Below the pieces are notes generated by a model, which was not told the DNA's origin, searched no databases, and worked only from the letters and a program-made list of their open reading frames with translations. From Flavobacterium omnivorum (GTDB lineage Bacteria; Bacteroidota; Bacteroidia; Flavobacteriales; Flavobacteriaceae), in contig NZ_FNDB01000007.1 of NCBI RefSeq assembly GCF_900099915.1, positions 1-64,000 of the forward strand: a stretch of DNA of 64,000 nucleotides, written 5' to 3'. How positions within the stretch are numbered: the first letter of the stretch is position 1; each line of letters opens with the position of its first letter. The position numbers were made by a program, and so were the translations under genes. Shown one piece after another: positions 53,348 to 62,573 of this stretch.

Positions 53348-54481
53348 CTACTTCACCAACTCAAACACCAAAACCTGTGTTTTTTGTTTATCAGAAAAAT
53401 TATTATCAGATACAAAAATGAGAGATGGATTGCCATTTACCAATTTTGGTCCAAAAGTTAGCCCTTCGATATTATCAATAAAAATTCCCAAATCATCCAT
53501 GTTTAGAACTAGTTTTTTAGATGCCAACTCAAAATTTTGGTTTTGTAGGGAAGGATGATTTTTTACATCAGTAGCTTTTTTCAAGTCACATAAAAATACT
53601 TTTACCGTGCAGGCTTGCGTTCCTGTCGAGTAGGAGCGCTCTACTACCAATAACTGATTTTTACCATAATACTGAATCGCTGAAACGCCATTGACCGCAA
53701 AACTTCCTTTTGGATTGGGCTCACGAGCAATAGCTTCCAATTGATAACCGTACTGAGCAGTATTCTCTTTTGTTTTGGCATCAAATTGATAGATTCGGAT
53801 GAATCCGCCTTTGCGGGTATTGGCTTGGTCTCCATCTTCAAAAAGTGGCTCTTCAATGTTGGTGTAAATATTTTTATACTTTTTGTCAAAAGTGATTCCT
53901 TCTAAAGTGCCGTTATTTCTGGGTCCGTTTTCCAATTGTTGCATTTTCAAATTTTCCGGCAAGGTGACATTTCCAAGAAAATTACCTTTTAAATCCATGA
54001 AATTCAAGGAAGGATCTTGCAACACTTGTTTGTCTCCAGTAATCACTCGCGCGCCTTCGCTGCCCCAAATCAAAGTGTTTGTTTTTGGGTTGTATCGAAT
54101 ATCTTCAGGATCTGTTGAAGTAGTTGGTGTGGTATTCCAGTTACCATAAACTTCTCCACTTTCGTTTTTTAAACTGCTAACACTTTGGAAATCGATACCT
54201 TCTAATTTATTTTCGAACAAACGAATTTTTGCAGTATAAAAACGAGCCTCGTTAAACACTGATCGATCATCACATATTAGGTAATACAAATCATTTTTTG
54301 CATCATAATCGATTCCGGATAAGCCGCCCACTTTTGTATTCTGAAATGTTTTCTCAAATGGAATTTCAATCGAGCTGATTAACTTTAAACTTGGAGTTGG
54401 TTTGTTTTCAGCGGTTTGTTTTAAATTGGAACAAGAAAATAGAAAAGCGGGTAAAACGACAAGAAATAATAATTTACGCAT
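53348..54481 (-). CDS. Esterase-like/phytase-like beta-propeller lipoprotein
   Basis: A 377-residue lipoprotein (lipobox FLFSC, Cys17). The body is the beta-propeller of the esterase-like activity of phytase family: GLSGIDYDAKNDLYYLICDD, TSTDPEDIRYNPKTNTLIWG, NNGTLEGITFDKKYKNIYTN, GVSAIQYYGKNQLLVVERSY, and DNIEGLTFGPKLVNGNPSLI. Such proteins may cleave phosphoesters; activity is not proven from sequence. No sorting domain, so it is likely attached to the periplasmic side or the surface by lipid. Confidence 0.83.
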   Translation of the reverse strand: MRKLLFLVVLPAFLFSCSNLKQTAENKPTPSLKLISSIEIPFEKTFQNTKVGGLSGIDYDAKNDLYYLICDDRSVFNEARFYTAKIRLFENKLEGIDFQSVSSLKNESGEVYGNWNTTPTTSTDPEDIRYNPKTNTLIWGSEGARVITGDKQVLQDPSLNFMDLKGNFLGNVTLPENLKMQQLENGPRNNGTLEGITFDKKYKNIYTNIEEPLFEDGDQANTRKGGFIRIYQFDAKTKENTAQYGYQLEAIAREPNPKGSFAVNGVSAIQYYGKNQLLVVERSYSTGTQACTVKVFLCDLKKATDVKNHPSLQNQNFELASKKLVLNMDDLGIFIDNIEGLTFGPKLVNGNPSLIFVSDNNFSDKQKTQVLVFELVK

Positions 54482-54542
54482 ATAGTAATGTGTTGGTGTT
54501 TGCGAAAAAGACGAGTTTTAGATTAAAAAACTACTTTTAAAA

Positions 54543-54944
54543 CTACGAATTGTTTGTTTGGTTTTTTTCAAGATTGCGGAAATAGTCAATTTTGTAATGG
54601 AACATTTCAGCCATATTTTTAGCGCGTAGCTTCGCTTCTTCGGCTAAAGGACCTACAAATAAACTATCCGTAGTTTGTGTGAAAATTTCCATCCAGCGAT
54701 CAAAATGTTCTTTGGCAACCGGCAGTTGTTTGTGGGGAGGAAATGGACTTCCGGAATAGGAATGTACTTCGAGTAAAATAGTTTGCCAAAAGCGGTACAT
54801 TTTTTCCAGATGTTCCGGCCAGCGATCGCCTATTTTTTCGTTGAATATAGGTCCAATAAATTCGTCTTTTTGAACTTTAGAGTAAAAAGTATCTACTAGT
54901 AATTTGATATCTTCAAGTGTAGTAATGTCGGTTTGTGGTGTCAT
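54543..54944 (-). CDS. Group III truncated hemoglobin
   Basis: A 133-residue globin with the 2-on-2 fold. TLEDIKLLVDTFYSKVQKDE and FIGPIFNEKIGDRWPEHLEKM start it; the proximal His is in SPFPPHKQLPVAKEHFDRWM. Group III globins bind O2, NO or related ligands in the cytoplasm. The start at 54944 (MTPQTDITT) is chosen since the upstream nine codons lie in the terminator flank. A TAccTTTG box at 54976-54969 sits within the terminator hairpin of the preceding gene. Confidence 0.9.
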   Translation of the reverse strand: MTPQTDITTLEDIKLLVDTFYSKVQKDEFIGPIFNEKIGDRWPEHLEKMYRFWQTILLEVHSYSGSPFPPHKQLPVAKEHFDRWMEIFTQTTDSLFVGPLAEEAKLRAKNMAEMFHYKIDYFRNLEKNQTNNS

Positions 54945-54954
54945 AATTGGGTAT

Positions 54955-54984
54955 AAAAAAAGCCTAGGCAAAGGTAGGCTTTAA
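54955..54984 (-). terminator. Terminator of the DUF4136 gene, containing a -7-like box
   Basis: aaagccta pairs with taggcttt and is followed by seven T on the minus strand. TACCTTTG on the minus strand (54976-54969) lies in the stem and loop, close to the globin start. Confidence 0.7.
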
Positions 54985-55003
54985 GTTTGATTTTAGTCGA
55001 AAT

Positions 55004-55540
55004 CTATTTTGCTTTTGGTGGAAACTGCTCTAAAATTTTAGCAACAAATTCGTTGATTCGTTTTTCTTTATCTTTTCTATTTTCTGTCAGATATCCAATG
55101 CCTTCGCCCTGCCATACCAATTCTTTTTTCTTACCGTCAATTAAATCTATAAATAAAGTTCCTTCCGTTGAGGATGAAGCCACAGTGTTTTGTCCTCCCC
55201 ACATGAAAGGATTCCATCCCCAACCCCAACCGTATCCCCAACCCATGTTGAATTGATTGACATCTATTTTCTCTCTTTCTTTAGTGAGAATGTTGATTAG
55301 TAAATCAGGATTTTCACTTTTGGTCATTCCTTTTTTGCTTAATTCCCGATCTATGGCATTTAGTATTCTTTTTTTATCTAATTCTGAAATTTCAACTTTA
55401 TCAATTCCTTTTTTGTGAAAAGCGTAGGTTTTATATTGGCTAAAATCTACTTTATTATCAAAATCAGAATATACTCTTACGGAACCGCAAGATGCAACTA
55501 TGAAAAGTAAAAGTACTGGCAAAAGTTTAATTGCTTTCAT
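55004..55540 (-). CDS. DUF4136 lipoprotein
   Basis: A 178-residue lipoprotein (lipobox FIVASC, Cys18) with the DUF4136 pattern VYSDFDNKVDFSQYKTYAFH, ELDKKRILNAIDRELSKKGM, and a Gly/Trp/Pro stretch (MGWGYGWGWGWNPFMWGG), then GTLFIDLIDGKKKELVWQGE. Function unknown. It lies between hutU and the globin, ends at its own terminator. Confidence 0.87.
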   Translation of the reverse strand: MKAIKLLPVLLLFIVASCGSVRVYSDFDNKVDFSQYKTYAFHKKGIDKVEISELDKKRILNAIDRELSKKGMTKSENPDLLINILTKEREKIDVNQFNMGWGYGWGWGWNPFMWGGQNTVASSSTEGTLFIDLIDGKKKELVWQGEGIGYLTENRKDKEKRINEFVAKILEQFPPKAK

Positions 55541-55588
55541 GGCTTGATTATTAGATTACTAAATGTTATTAAAGATACGTTCAAATTT

Positions 55589-57571
55589 TTAAAAATCCAA
55601 CAAATTGTCGGCAACTATATTAGGGATGGTTACTTTCAATAAAGGTTGCGTCTCCATCGCTCTTTTTATAGCAAATAGTGCCCCTTCATTTCTCGCCCAA
55701 CCTCTTCTAGAAATCCCATTATTGACATCCCAGAAAAGTATTGATGCTAAACGCTTTGAAGCCTCTGTAGATCCATCAAGAACCATACCAAAACCACCGT
55801 TAATTACCTCGCCCCAGCCCACGCCACCACCATTGTGAATAGATACCCAGGTAGCGCCTCGAAAGCTGTCTCCAATGACATTTTGTATAGCCATATCTGC
55901 TGTAAAACGGGAGCCGTCATAAATATTAGAGGTTTCTCTGTAAGGCGAATCGGTGCCAGAAACATCGTGGTGATCCCGACCTAAAACGATAATTCCTATT
56001 TCGCCTTTGGCTATAGCCTGATTAAAAGCTTCGGCAATTTTTACACGACCTTCAGCATCAGCATAAAGAATGCGGGCTTGTGAACCTACAACAAGCTTAT
56101 TTTCCTGAGCGCCTTTTATCCAGTGAATGTTATCCTGCATTTGTTGCTGAATTTCTTCAGGAGCAGTTTTTGCCATTTCTTCCAGAACTTGACAAGCAAT
56201 TACATCTGTTTTGGCTAAATCTTCCGGTTTTCCCGAAGCACAAACCCATCGAAAAGGACCAAAACCATAATCAAAACACATAGGGCCCATTATATCCTGA
56301 ACGTAACTTGGGTACCTGAAATCGATCTGGTTTTCTGCCATTACATCAGCGCCGGCGCGGGAAGCTTCTAGTAAGAAAGCATTTCCATAATCAAAGAAAT
56401 AGGTTCCTTTGGCAGTGTGCTTATTGATTGCTGTGGTGTGACGGCGCAATGTTTGTTGAACTTTTATTTTAAATAAATCAGGTTTTTCAGCCATCATTAC
56501 ATTGGCCTCTTCAAAGGAAATGTCAGCTGGATAATACCCACCCGCCCACGGATTATGTAGAGAAGTCTGATCAGAACCTAAATCGATACGAATGTTTTCT
56601 TGGTCAAATTTTTCCCAAACATCAACCACGTTTCCTAGATAACCGATAGAAACAATTTCATTATTGGCTTGCGCCAAAGCTACTCTTTTCACTAATTCAT
56701 CCACATTTTCAATGACTTCATTGATCCATCCCTGACTGTGGCGAATGTGTGTTATTTTTGGGTTTACTTCGGCACACACGGTAATACAACCCGCAATATT
56801 TCCTGCTTTAGGTTGTGCGCCACTCATTCCGCCTAAACCAGAAGTGACGAATAAGCCGCCTTTTGGGCTGCGTTTTATTTTGCGGAAACCATTCAAAACC
56901 GTAATAGTAGTTCCGTGTACAATTCCTTGCGGACCAATATACATGTAACTTCCTGCGGTCATTTGTCCGTATTGCGAAACGCCTAATGCATTCATTTTTT
57001 CCCAATCGTCCGGTTTAGAATAATTAGGAATTACCATTCCATTGGTCACGACAACTCTGGGCGCTTCTTTGTGGGAAGGAAATAATCCCATAGGATGTCC
57101 GGAATACATGGTCAAGGTTTGTTCCTCGGTCATTTCAGATAAGTATTGCATCGTCAATAAATACTGTGCCCAGTTTTGAAAAACAGCTCCGTTACCTCCA
57201 TAGGTAATCAATTCATGCGGATGTTGTGCCACAGCATAATCCAAATTGTTTTGAATCATCAGCATAATGGCTTTGGCCTGTTCGCTTTTTCCAGGATATT
57301 CTCCTATTGGTCTCGCAAACATTTTGTAATCTGGTCGAAAACGGTACATATAAATACGGCCGTATTTTTCTAGTTCTGCTGAGAATTCTCCAACTAATTC
57401 TGCGTGATGTTGCGCCTCAAAATAACGTAAAGCATTGCGTAACGCTAATTTTTTTTCTGCTGTTGATAGGATATCTTTGCGCTTTGGTGCGTGATTGATT
57501 TCTAATTCATATGGTTTTGATTTGGGTAAAACCGAAGGAATTCCTTGTTGTATTTGTTCTTGAAAAGTCAT
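55589..57571 (-). CDS. hutU: Urocanate hydratase
   Basis: A 660-residue enzyme of histidine breakdown, urocanate + water to imidazolone propionate, with bound NAD. Conserved: YGGNGAVFQNWAQYLLTMQY, YSGHPMGLFPSHKEAPRVVV, GLGGMSGAQPKAGNIAG, NPWAGGYYPADISFEEANVM, and IVLGRDHHDVSGTDSPYRET with VSIHNGGGVGWGEVINGGFG. It is about 100 residues longer than the classic bacterial form, as in Bacteroidota. No other hut gene is in the window. Confidence 0.95.
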   Translation of the reverse strand: MTFQEQIQQGIPSVLPKSKPYELEINHAPKRKDILSTAEKKLALRNALRYFEAQHHAELVGEFSAELEKYGRIYMYRFRPDYKMFARPIGEYPGKSEQAKAIMLMIQNNLDYAVAQHPHELITYGGNGAVFQNWAQYLLTMQYLSEMTEEQTLTMYSGHPMGLFPSHKEAPRVVVTNGMVIPNYSKPDDWEKMNALGVSQYGQMTAGSYMYIGPQGIVHGTTITVLNGFRKIKRSPKGGLFVTSGLGGMSGAQPKAGNIAGCITVCAEVNPKITHIRHSQGWINEVIENVDELVKRVALAQANNEIVSIGYLGNVVDVWEKFDQENIRIDLGSDQTSLHNPWAGGYYPADISFEEANVMMAEKPDLFKIKVQQTLRRHTTAINKHTAKGTYFFDYGNAFLLEASRAGADVMAENQIDFRYPSYVQDIMGPMCFDYGFGPFRWVCASGKPEDLAKTDVIACQVLEEMAKTAPEEIQQQMQDNIHWIKGAQENKLVVGSQARILYADAEGRVKIAEAFNQAIAKGEIGIIVLGRDHHDVSGTDSPYRETSNIYDGSRFTADMAIQNVIGDSFRGATWVSIHNGGGVGWGEVINGGFGMVLDGSTEASKRLASILFWDVNNGISRRGWARNEGALFAIKRAMETQPLLKVTIPNIVADNLLDF

Positions 57572-57745
57572 TTTTAGCTCTTGATTCGTTATTTTTTATG
57601 TTGATTTGTTAAAGAAGCTTTTACTTCTTAAAAAATGTAACAACTAAGGATAACGAATATCCGACCTGTGGTAGGATTTGTGAATTTTGATTCGGTATTT
57701 CTGGGAACAAATATCCATTTTTGTTGATTTGTTTAGTAAGGATGC
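57572..57745. other. Intergenic region upstream of hutU
   Basis: No gene. A small hairpin, aagaagc / tttactt, is visible near 57614-57630. No clear promoter box. Confidence 0.45.
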
Positions 57746-57922
57746 TTACTTTTTATTGGTTCCTGTTTTTTTATCAAAACCATAAGGACAATGGCGACAA
57801 CCACTTTTACAGCAATAACCACGTTTTAAATGGTGTTTTTCAGTAAAACATTTGTATCCTTCCGGAGTGTAATAGAAATCTTCCCCTTCTGTCATTTTAT
57901 TTTCCTTACTTTGTTCAATCAT
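57746..57922 (-). CDS. DUF5522 small cysteine-rich protein
   Basis: A 58-residue protein from ATG 57922 to TAA 57746. The family motif is clear: EGYKCFTEKHHLKRGYCCKS then GCRHCPYGF, giving five Cys (one single, one pair, one CxxC) that could bind a metal. A second ATG at codon 10 is a possible start. Function of DUF5522 is unknown. It is upstream of hutU on the same strand with a 174-bp gap. Confidence 0.85.
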   Translation of the reverse strand: MIEQSKENKMTEGEDFYYTPEGYKCFTEKHHLKRGYCCKSGCRHCPYGFDKKTGTNKK

Positions 57923-58045
57923 AATTGGGATTGTTCTGTGGTGTGCGTAGTACCTACTTTTTCAATTAACCGAATCTCTTAAACGATTGCGTTTTTTAGT
58001 AAAGGATACGCCTATATCAATACAAATTTATAAATTTTATAGCGA

Positions 58046-58426
58046 ATGTTTCTAATTGTTGCTAAATATTTAATTCCGAAAGGATATCGTGGTGTCACTC
58101 TATTTCCGTTTGTATTGTTAAAATATCGGGAGGATTTAAAAGATACTATTCTGATTAATCATGAAAAAATCCATCTTCGTCAGCAAGTAGAACTTTTAAT
58201 CGTGCCGTTCTTTATTTGGTATCTATTAGAATATATTTTTCGTTTGTTCCAATATAAAAGTGCTGATCTCGCCTACAGAAACATTAGTTTTGAAAGAGAA
58301 GCTTATGCTAACGAAAAGAATAATCAATATCTAGTTAGAAGATCTTTCTTTCGGTTTTTAGATTATGTGGTGCTGAAAAAAAATAGCTGTAATACTATTT
58401 TTATACTTTTGGTACCTCTTTTCTAA
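58046..58426 (+). CDS. Small HExxH membrane protein, putative metallopeptidase
   Basis: A 126-residue protein with INHEKIHLRQQVELL (HExxH at about residues 39-43) and a downstream FEREAYAN whose Glu may be the third zinc ligand. A membrane helix (VPFFIWYLLEYIFRLF) lies between. The pattern fits a minimal gluzincin-like membrane peptidase, a small family in Bacteroidota. Substrate unknown. Length is short but the key residues are all present. Confidence 0.7.
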   Translation: MFLIVAKYLIPKGYRGVTLFPFVLLKYREDLKDTILINHEKIHLRQQVELLIVPFFIWYLLEYIFRLFQYKSADLAYRNISFEREAYANEKNNQYLVRRSFFRFLDYVVLKKNSCNTIFILLVPLF

Positions 58427-58820
58427 AGTGCACTCTATTTAAAGCTCTCCCTATTTAAAGTTTTGTTTTTAGTGGTTTTTGATCATTTTTTTTCGAGTCT
58501 GCATTTGGACAATTTCCGATTTTTATTCAAATTAATTTTATAAGAAAATAATTATTTAAAATTAAAAAACATGTACTTAAACGATTGTTTATACTTTTTA
58601 TCGGTATTAATGACGTTTGCTATTGTCTTTTTATTGTAATTTTATATAAAAATACGAGGTTTTGTATTTGTAATATCAAAAACAAAACGGTTACTTGGAT
58701 TACCACATTTATTTTTAGGCCTACCGGATTCATTTTTAGAATTTAAAGCGGTCCTGTTCTTATTAGGAATATCCTATTTAAAATAAAAAATCAGCATTAA
58801 CGCTATTAATTTACACGATT
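58427..58820. other. AT-rich intergenic region with a possible micro-ORF
   Basis: 394 bp without a standard gene. It holds a 22-codon hydrophobic frame (58571-58639) and no clear terminator or promoter box. Confidence 0.5.
58571..58639 (+). CDS. Possible 22-residue hydrophobic peptide
   Basis: ATG to TAA encoding MYLNDCLYFLSVLMTFAIVF then LL, a single potential membrane helix with one Cys. AT-rich DNA readily gives such frames by chance, so this is only a candidate; it has no clear promoter. Confidence 0.2.
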   Translation: MYLNDCLYFLSVLMTFAIVFLL

Positions 58821-60653
58821 ATGGAAAGAGAACTACTTAAAAAAATAATGGTATTAGCAACTGTACTTTTAATTCAAAACTCCATTGAAGCCCAAATGTA
58901 TGTTAGCGCTAATAGTTCCGTTTTTGCCAGGAATGAGGTGGTTTTTATTGGACAAGATTTAGCGTTAAATGCCGCTACTAGTACTTTTTATTTGAGGGAA
59001 AACGCACAGCTTTTGCAAGGTTCAACAAGTTTTGGAGCAAATAATGGAGTCGGTAGTTTGTCTGTTTTTCAAAAAGGATCAACAAATAATTTTCAATATA
59101 ACTATTGGTGTTCGCCTGTAGGAGGCAGTATTGCAACTGCCGGAAATTCGCCATTTGGAGTGACGCAACTTAAGGACATTGACGGTTTGATCACTTTCAA
59201 AGAGTCTTCTTTGTTGCCTATGAACAACTATGATGGAACTGCTAGTCCGTTAGCCATAGCTCCTTTTTGGATCAATAAATTAACAGCTTCATCAGAATAT
59301 TCTAATTGGATTCAGGTGGGATATAGTTCTAGTCTGAATGCTGGAGAAGGATTCACAATGAAAGGAACGTCAGGGACTAATGTATTTACAGTTAATGGAG
59401 TTCAAAATAATCCGGGAAGTAAACAGCGTTACGATTTTAGAGGGAAGCCAAACAATGGTAATATTTCGATACCAGTGGCAACTGCACAATTTACTTTGAC
59501 GGGCAATCCGTATCCTTCTGCAATTGATCTCTCTGCTTTTCTATCGGCTGAAACAAATTGTACTGGTATTGCTTATTTTTGGGAGCAAGATCCTACTGTG
59601 AATTCGCACTTTATTGCAGACTATAAAGGGGGTTATGGAACGTTCGCTCCGGGAAATTTAGGAACTACTGGAATTTATGTTCCAGCGACATTTTATTCTT
59701 ATGACGGTTCTGGAAATGAAGGAACGGCTGGTGTAAATGGGGCTAATTACGAAAGACGTTTTTCGCCAATAGGGCAAGGGTTTTTAATTGATGGTGCTGC
59801 AAATGGAGTGGTACAAATGAAAAATGTATACCGAGTGTTTGTTAGAGAAACGCCACCTGTTGCGTCTCCAAGTAAAATGATGAGTACTGTAAAAACAAAA
59901 AGTGCTACGGGTTTTATGACTGCAATACAAGCAGTGTCCGGATTCGATTATGCGACGGTAAGCATGGCTCCAACACCGCAAATAAGATTCAATACTTTGA
60001 TGAATAATCAAGGTGTGCGTCAATTGGCTTTGGCATTAATTCCTGAAGCAACTGATGGTATCGACCGTGCCATGGATGCGATGTCCTCTGGAGATAATAT
60101 CCAGTCAGATGTTTACTTTGTCATTGAAGGCTCAGAGTTTATTATTAATGCTGTAAATTTTGATATGGATAAAAAAATTGCAATTGGTTTTAGGAACGAC
60201 AAACCAGCTAATTACAAAATTACAGTAAAAGAAATGGTCAACTTTACAGGCGCAAATACGGTTTATTTGCATGACAAAGTGAAAGATACCTATTATGATA
60301 TTGTAAATGATTTTCATGAATTAGATTTGCCAGCGGGAGAGAATAATACTCAGTTTGAAATTACTTTTAAAACGAACAGTACTTTGGGTATCGATGAAGC
60401 AGCAAAAGAAAATTTTGTAATTTTTCAAAATAATCCAACTAAAAATGTAATGATTAGTAACCCTTTACTTATGGATCTTGATACTTTTGGTCTGTATGAC
60501 GTAGCTGGTAAATTGATTTTTGTCAAAAAAGATTTAGGAGTTAATGCCTCGTATCAATTTTCTACTTCTGGATTAGCAGATGGGATTTACATTGCTAAGT
60601 TGGCTTCCAAAGATAAAGGAGTGGTTGGCAAAAAAGTGATCATTAAAAACTAA
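58821..60653 (+). CDS. Secreted protein with type IX secretion (type A) sorting domain
   Basis: 610 residues. A signal peptide (about 1-25, ending SIEAQM) is followed by a large beta-rich region (SANSSVFARNEVVFIGQDLA; FQYNYWCSPVGGSI; FTLTGNPYPSAIDLSAFL; RFSPIGQGFLIDGA). The last 75 residues are a type A C-terminal domain: ENFVIFQNNPTKNVMISNPL, TFGLYDVAGKLIF and SGLADGIYIAKLASKDKGVV with GKKVIIKN. That tail directs export by the GldKLMN-powered system. The passenger resembles adhesin-like or structural surface proteins; role unknown. Its terminator is at 60673. Confidence 0.88.
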   Translation: MERELLKKIMVLATVLLIQNSIEAQMYVSANSSVFARNEVVFIGQDLALNAATSTFYLRENAQLLQGSTSFGANNGVGSLSVFQKGSTNNFQYNYWCSPVGGSIATAGNSPFGVTQLKDIDGLITFKESSLLPMNNYDGTASPLAIAPFWINKLTASSEYSNWIQVGYSSSLNAGEGFTMKGTSGTNVFTVNGVQNNPGSKQRYDFRGKPNNGNISIPVATAQFTLTGNPYPSAIDLSAFLSAETNCTGIAYFWEQDPTVNSHFIADYKGGYGTFAPGNLGTTGIYVPATFYSYDGSGNEGTAGVNGANYERRFSPIGQGFLIDGAANGVVQMKNVYRVFVRETPPVASPSKMMSTVKTKSATGFMTAIQAVSGFDYATVSMAPTPQIRFNTLMNNQGVRQLALALIPEATDGIDRAMDAMSSGDNIQSDVYFVIEGSEFIINAVNFDMDKKIAIGFRNDKPANYKITVKEMVNFTGANTVYLHDKVKDTYYDIVNDFHELDLPAGENNTQFEITFKTNSTLGIDEAAKENFVIFQNNPTKNVMISNPLLMDLDTFGLYDVAGKLIFVKKDLGVNASYQFSTSGLADGIYIAKLASKDKGVVGKKVIIKN

Positions 60654-60672
60654 AACGAATTAAAATAATTCA

Positions 60673-60704
60673 AAAATGCAATCTGAACTGGTTGCATTTT
60701 TTTA
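60673..60704 (+). terminator. Terminator of the sorting-domain protein gene
   Basis: aaaatgcaa pairs with ttgcatttt, followed by T residues. Confidence 0.75.
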
Positions 60705-60715
60705 TATTTAAACTT

Positions 60716-60723
60716 TACCTTTG
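60716..60723 (+). promoter_or_regulatory. -7 box before the PLP enzyme gene
   Basis: TAccTTTG is a perfect -7 element, 17 bp before the TTG start codon. Confidence 0.5.
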
Positions 60724-60740
60724 TACCAAAAGCAATTCCT

Positions 60741-61637
60741 TTGAATCAAAAGTTGAAAACATTATTTCCGAACTCTATTTCAGTACAAATCAAAAGAGAA
60801 GATTTGATTCATCCCTTTGTTTCTGGAAATAAGTTTAGAAAGCTCAAATACAATTTACTTCAAGCCAAGGCAGAGAATCAAAAAACCTTGCTTACTTTTG
60901 GAGGTGCTTTTTCCAATCATATTGCTGCAGTAGCTTTTGCAGGCAAAGAACGAGGATTCAAAACTATTGGTATCATTAGGGGAGAAGAATTAGCACAGAA
61001 AGTCAATGAAAATCCCACTTTGTTATTTGCCCAAAAATGTGGCATGCAATTGGAATTTATTTCTCGGGAAGAATACCGATTGAAGAGTGAATTGTCTTTT
61101 ATCGAAAATTTGAAACATAAATTCGGCAATTTTTATCTAATTCCAGAAGGCGGAACAAATGCGCTAGCGATCAAAGGCTGCGAGGAAATAATTACGCACG
61201 AAGATGCTGATTTTGATTATATTTGTTGTTCCATAGGGACTGGCGGAACCATTTCAGGATTAATTAATAGTGCTTTGCCTCATCAAAAAGTTTTAGGTTT
61301 TCCTGCATTAAAAGGAGATTTTTTAAAAGAGGAAATTCGTAATTTTGCTCAAAATGAGAATTGGGAGCTAATATCGGACTATCATTTTGGTGGATATGGA
61401 AAAATAAATGCAGAACTAGTGCTATTTATAAATCACTTTTATGCTGAAAACCAAATTCCTTTAGATCCTATTTATACTGGAAAGATGGTTTTTGGCGTTA
61501 TAGATTTGATACAAAAAAATTATTTCCCTGCAGAATCAAAAATTTTAATGATCCACACTGGAGGAATTCAGGGAATTCAAGGAATGAATATTAAATTAAA
61601 AAACAAGCAGTTACCAACAATTGATATCTATGTTTAA
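60741..61637 (+). CDS. PLP-dependent ACC deaminase/D-cysteine desulfhydrase family enzyme
   Basis: A 298-residue fold-type II PLP enzyme. The PLP lysine is in VSGNKFRKLKYNL (Lys about 34 by family alignment). TLLTFGGAFSNHIAAVAFAG binds the cofactor phosphate and LIPEGGTNALAIKGC and CCSIGTGGTISGLI complete the site. Family members act on 1-aminocyclopropane-1-carboxylate or D-cysteine; which is used is not clear from sequence. It begins with TTG, since no ATG is near. Its last 8 bp overlap the next gene. Confidence 0.85.
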   Translation: MNQKLKTLFPNSISVQIKREDLIHPFVSGNKFRKLKYNLLQAKAENQKTLLTFGGAFSNHIAAVAFAGKERGFKTIGIIRGEELAQKVNENPTLLFAQKCGMQLEFISREEYRLKSELSFIENLKHKFGNFYLIPEGGTNALAIKGCEEIITHEDADFDYICCSIGTGGTISGLINSALPHQKVLGFPALKGDFLKEEIRNFAQNENWELISDYHFGGYGKINAELVLFINHFYAENQIPLDPIYTGKMVFGVIDLIQKNYFPAESKILMIHTGGIQGIQGMNIKLKNKQLPTIDIYV

Positions 61638-62541
61638 AAAAATCCTACTCATTTTTACCCTACTTTCTTTAATAGGCTGTACTGCCACTAAACCAGTTAT
61701 TGTAACCACAAAAAAAGCACCTTTAAAATCAAAAAAGGAGATCGTCAAAACGGTCAGAAAGACAAACACAATTAACTCAAATAGAACAAAAAGCAGCGCC
61801 TCAATTCCAATAAAGACGGAATCCAAAGGAAATGATACAGAAACAATTGTTTCTACTTCAAGAACCGTAGTCACAAACGATATTGTTCGCGTTTATATTT
61901 CTCAATATAAAGACGTGGCGATGGGAAATATGCGAAATTACGGAATCCCAGCAAGTATTATATTGGCACAAGGAATTTTAGAATCGGGTGCAGGAAGAGG
62001 CGATTTAGCGATGAATGCCAACAATCATTTTGGTATAAAGTGTCATGTAGGTTGGATCGGAGATAGTGTCAAACATGATGATGATGCAGCACAAGAGTGT
62101 TTTAGAAAATATGATAATCCATCGGAATCGTTTAAGGATCATGCTGTGTTTTTAACCGGAAGAAGCAGGTATGCAAAACTTTTTGGATTTTCAAAAGACG
62201 ATTATAAAGCATGGGCCAGAGGACTTCGAACCGCGGGATACGCAACAGACCCCAAATATCCAGATAAATTAATCTCCTACATTGAGCGGTACAATTTATA
62301 TCAATATGACAATCAGGTTTTGGATGTTAATTATGTTTCTAATGAAAAACAGCTGGTAGAGGAACTCACCATCGAAGCCAGAAATCCTGTCAAGACTAGT
62401 TTGGCTTCCTACGTAGTTCAAAAAGGAGATACGCTCTATTCGCTTTCTAAAAAATTTGAAGTACGCGTAGAAGATTTAAAACAAAAAAACAATCTCTCTG
62501 ACAATACACTTTCTATTGGACAGAAATTGGTAGTAAAATAA
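61630..62541 (+). CDS. Lipoprotein with glucosaminidase and LysM domains
   Basis: 303 residues. Lipobox LIGC (Cys about 17) is followed by a basic low-complexity linker, a glucosaminidase (family 73-like) domain (IPASIILAQGILESGAGRGD, MNANNHFGIKCHVGWIGDSV, SFKDHAVFLTGRSRYAKLFG), and a C-terminal LysM repeat (YVVQKGDTLYSLSKKFEVRV). It should cut peptidoglycan glycan strands in the periplasm. The catalytic Glu is within LESGAGRG. It overlaps the PLP-enzyme gene by 8 bp and is 32 bp before hemL. Confidence 0.92.
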   Translation: MFKKILLIFTLLSLIGCTATKPVIVTTKKAPLKSKKEIVKTVRKTNTINSNRTKSSASIPIKTESKGNDTETIVSTSRTVVTNDIVRVYISQYKDVAMGNMRNYGIPASIILAQGILESGAGRGDLAMNANNHFGIKCHVGWIGDSVKHDDDAAQECFRKYDNPSESFKDHAVFLTGRSRYAKLFGFSKDDYKAWARGLRTAGYATDPKYPDKLISYIERYNLYQYDNQVLDVNYVSNEKQLVEELTIEARNPVKTSLASYVVQKGDTLYSLSKKFEVRVEDLKQKNNLSDNTLSIGQKLVVK

Positions 62542-62573
62542 CTTAAAAAATAACGATAATTCATAATTCATAA

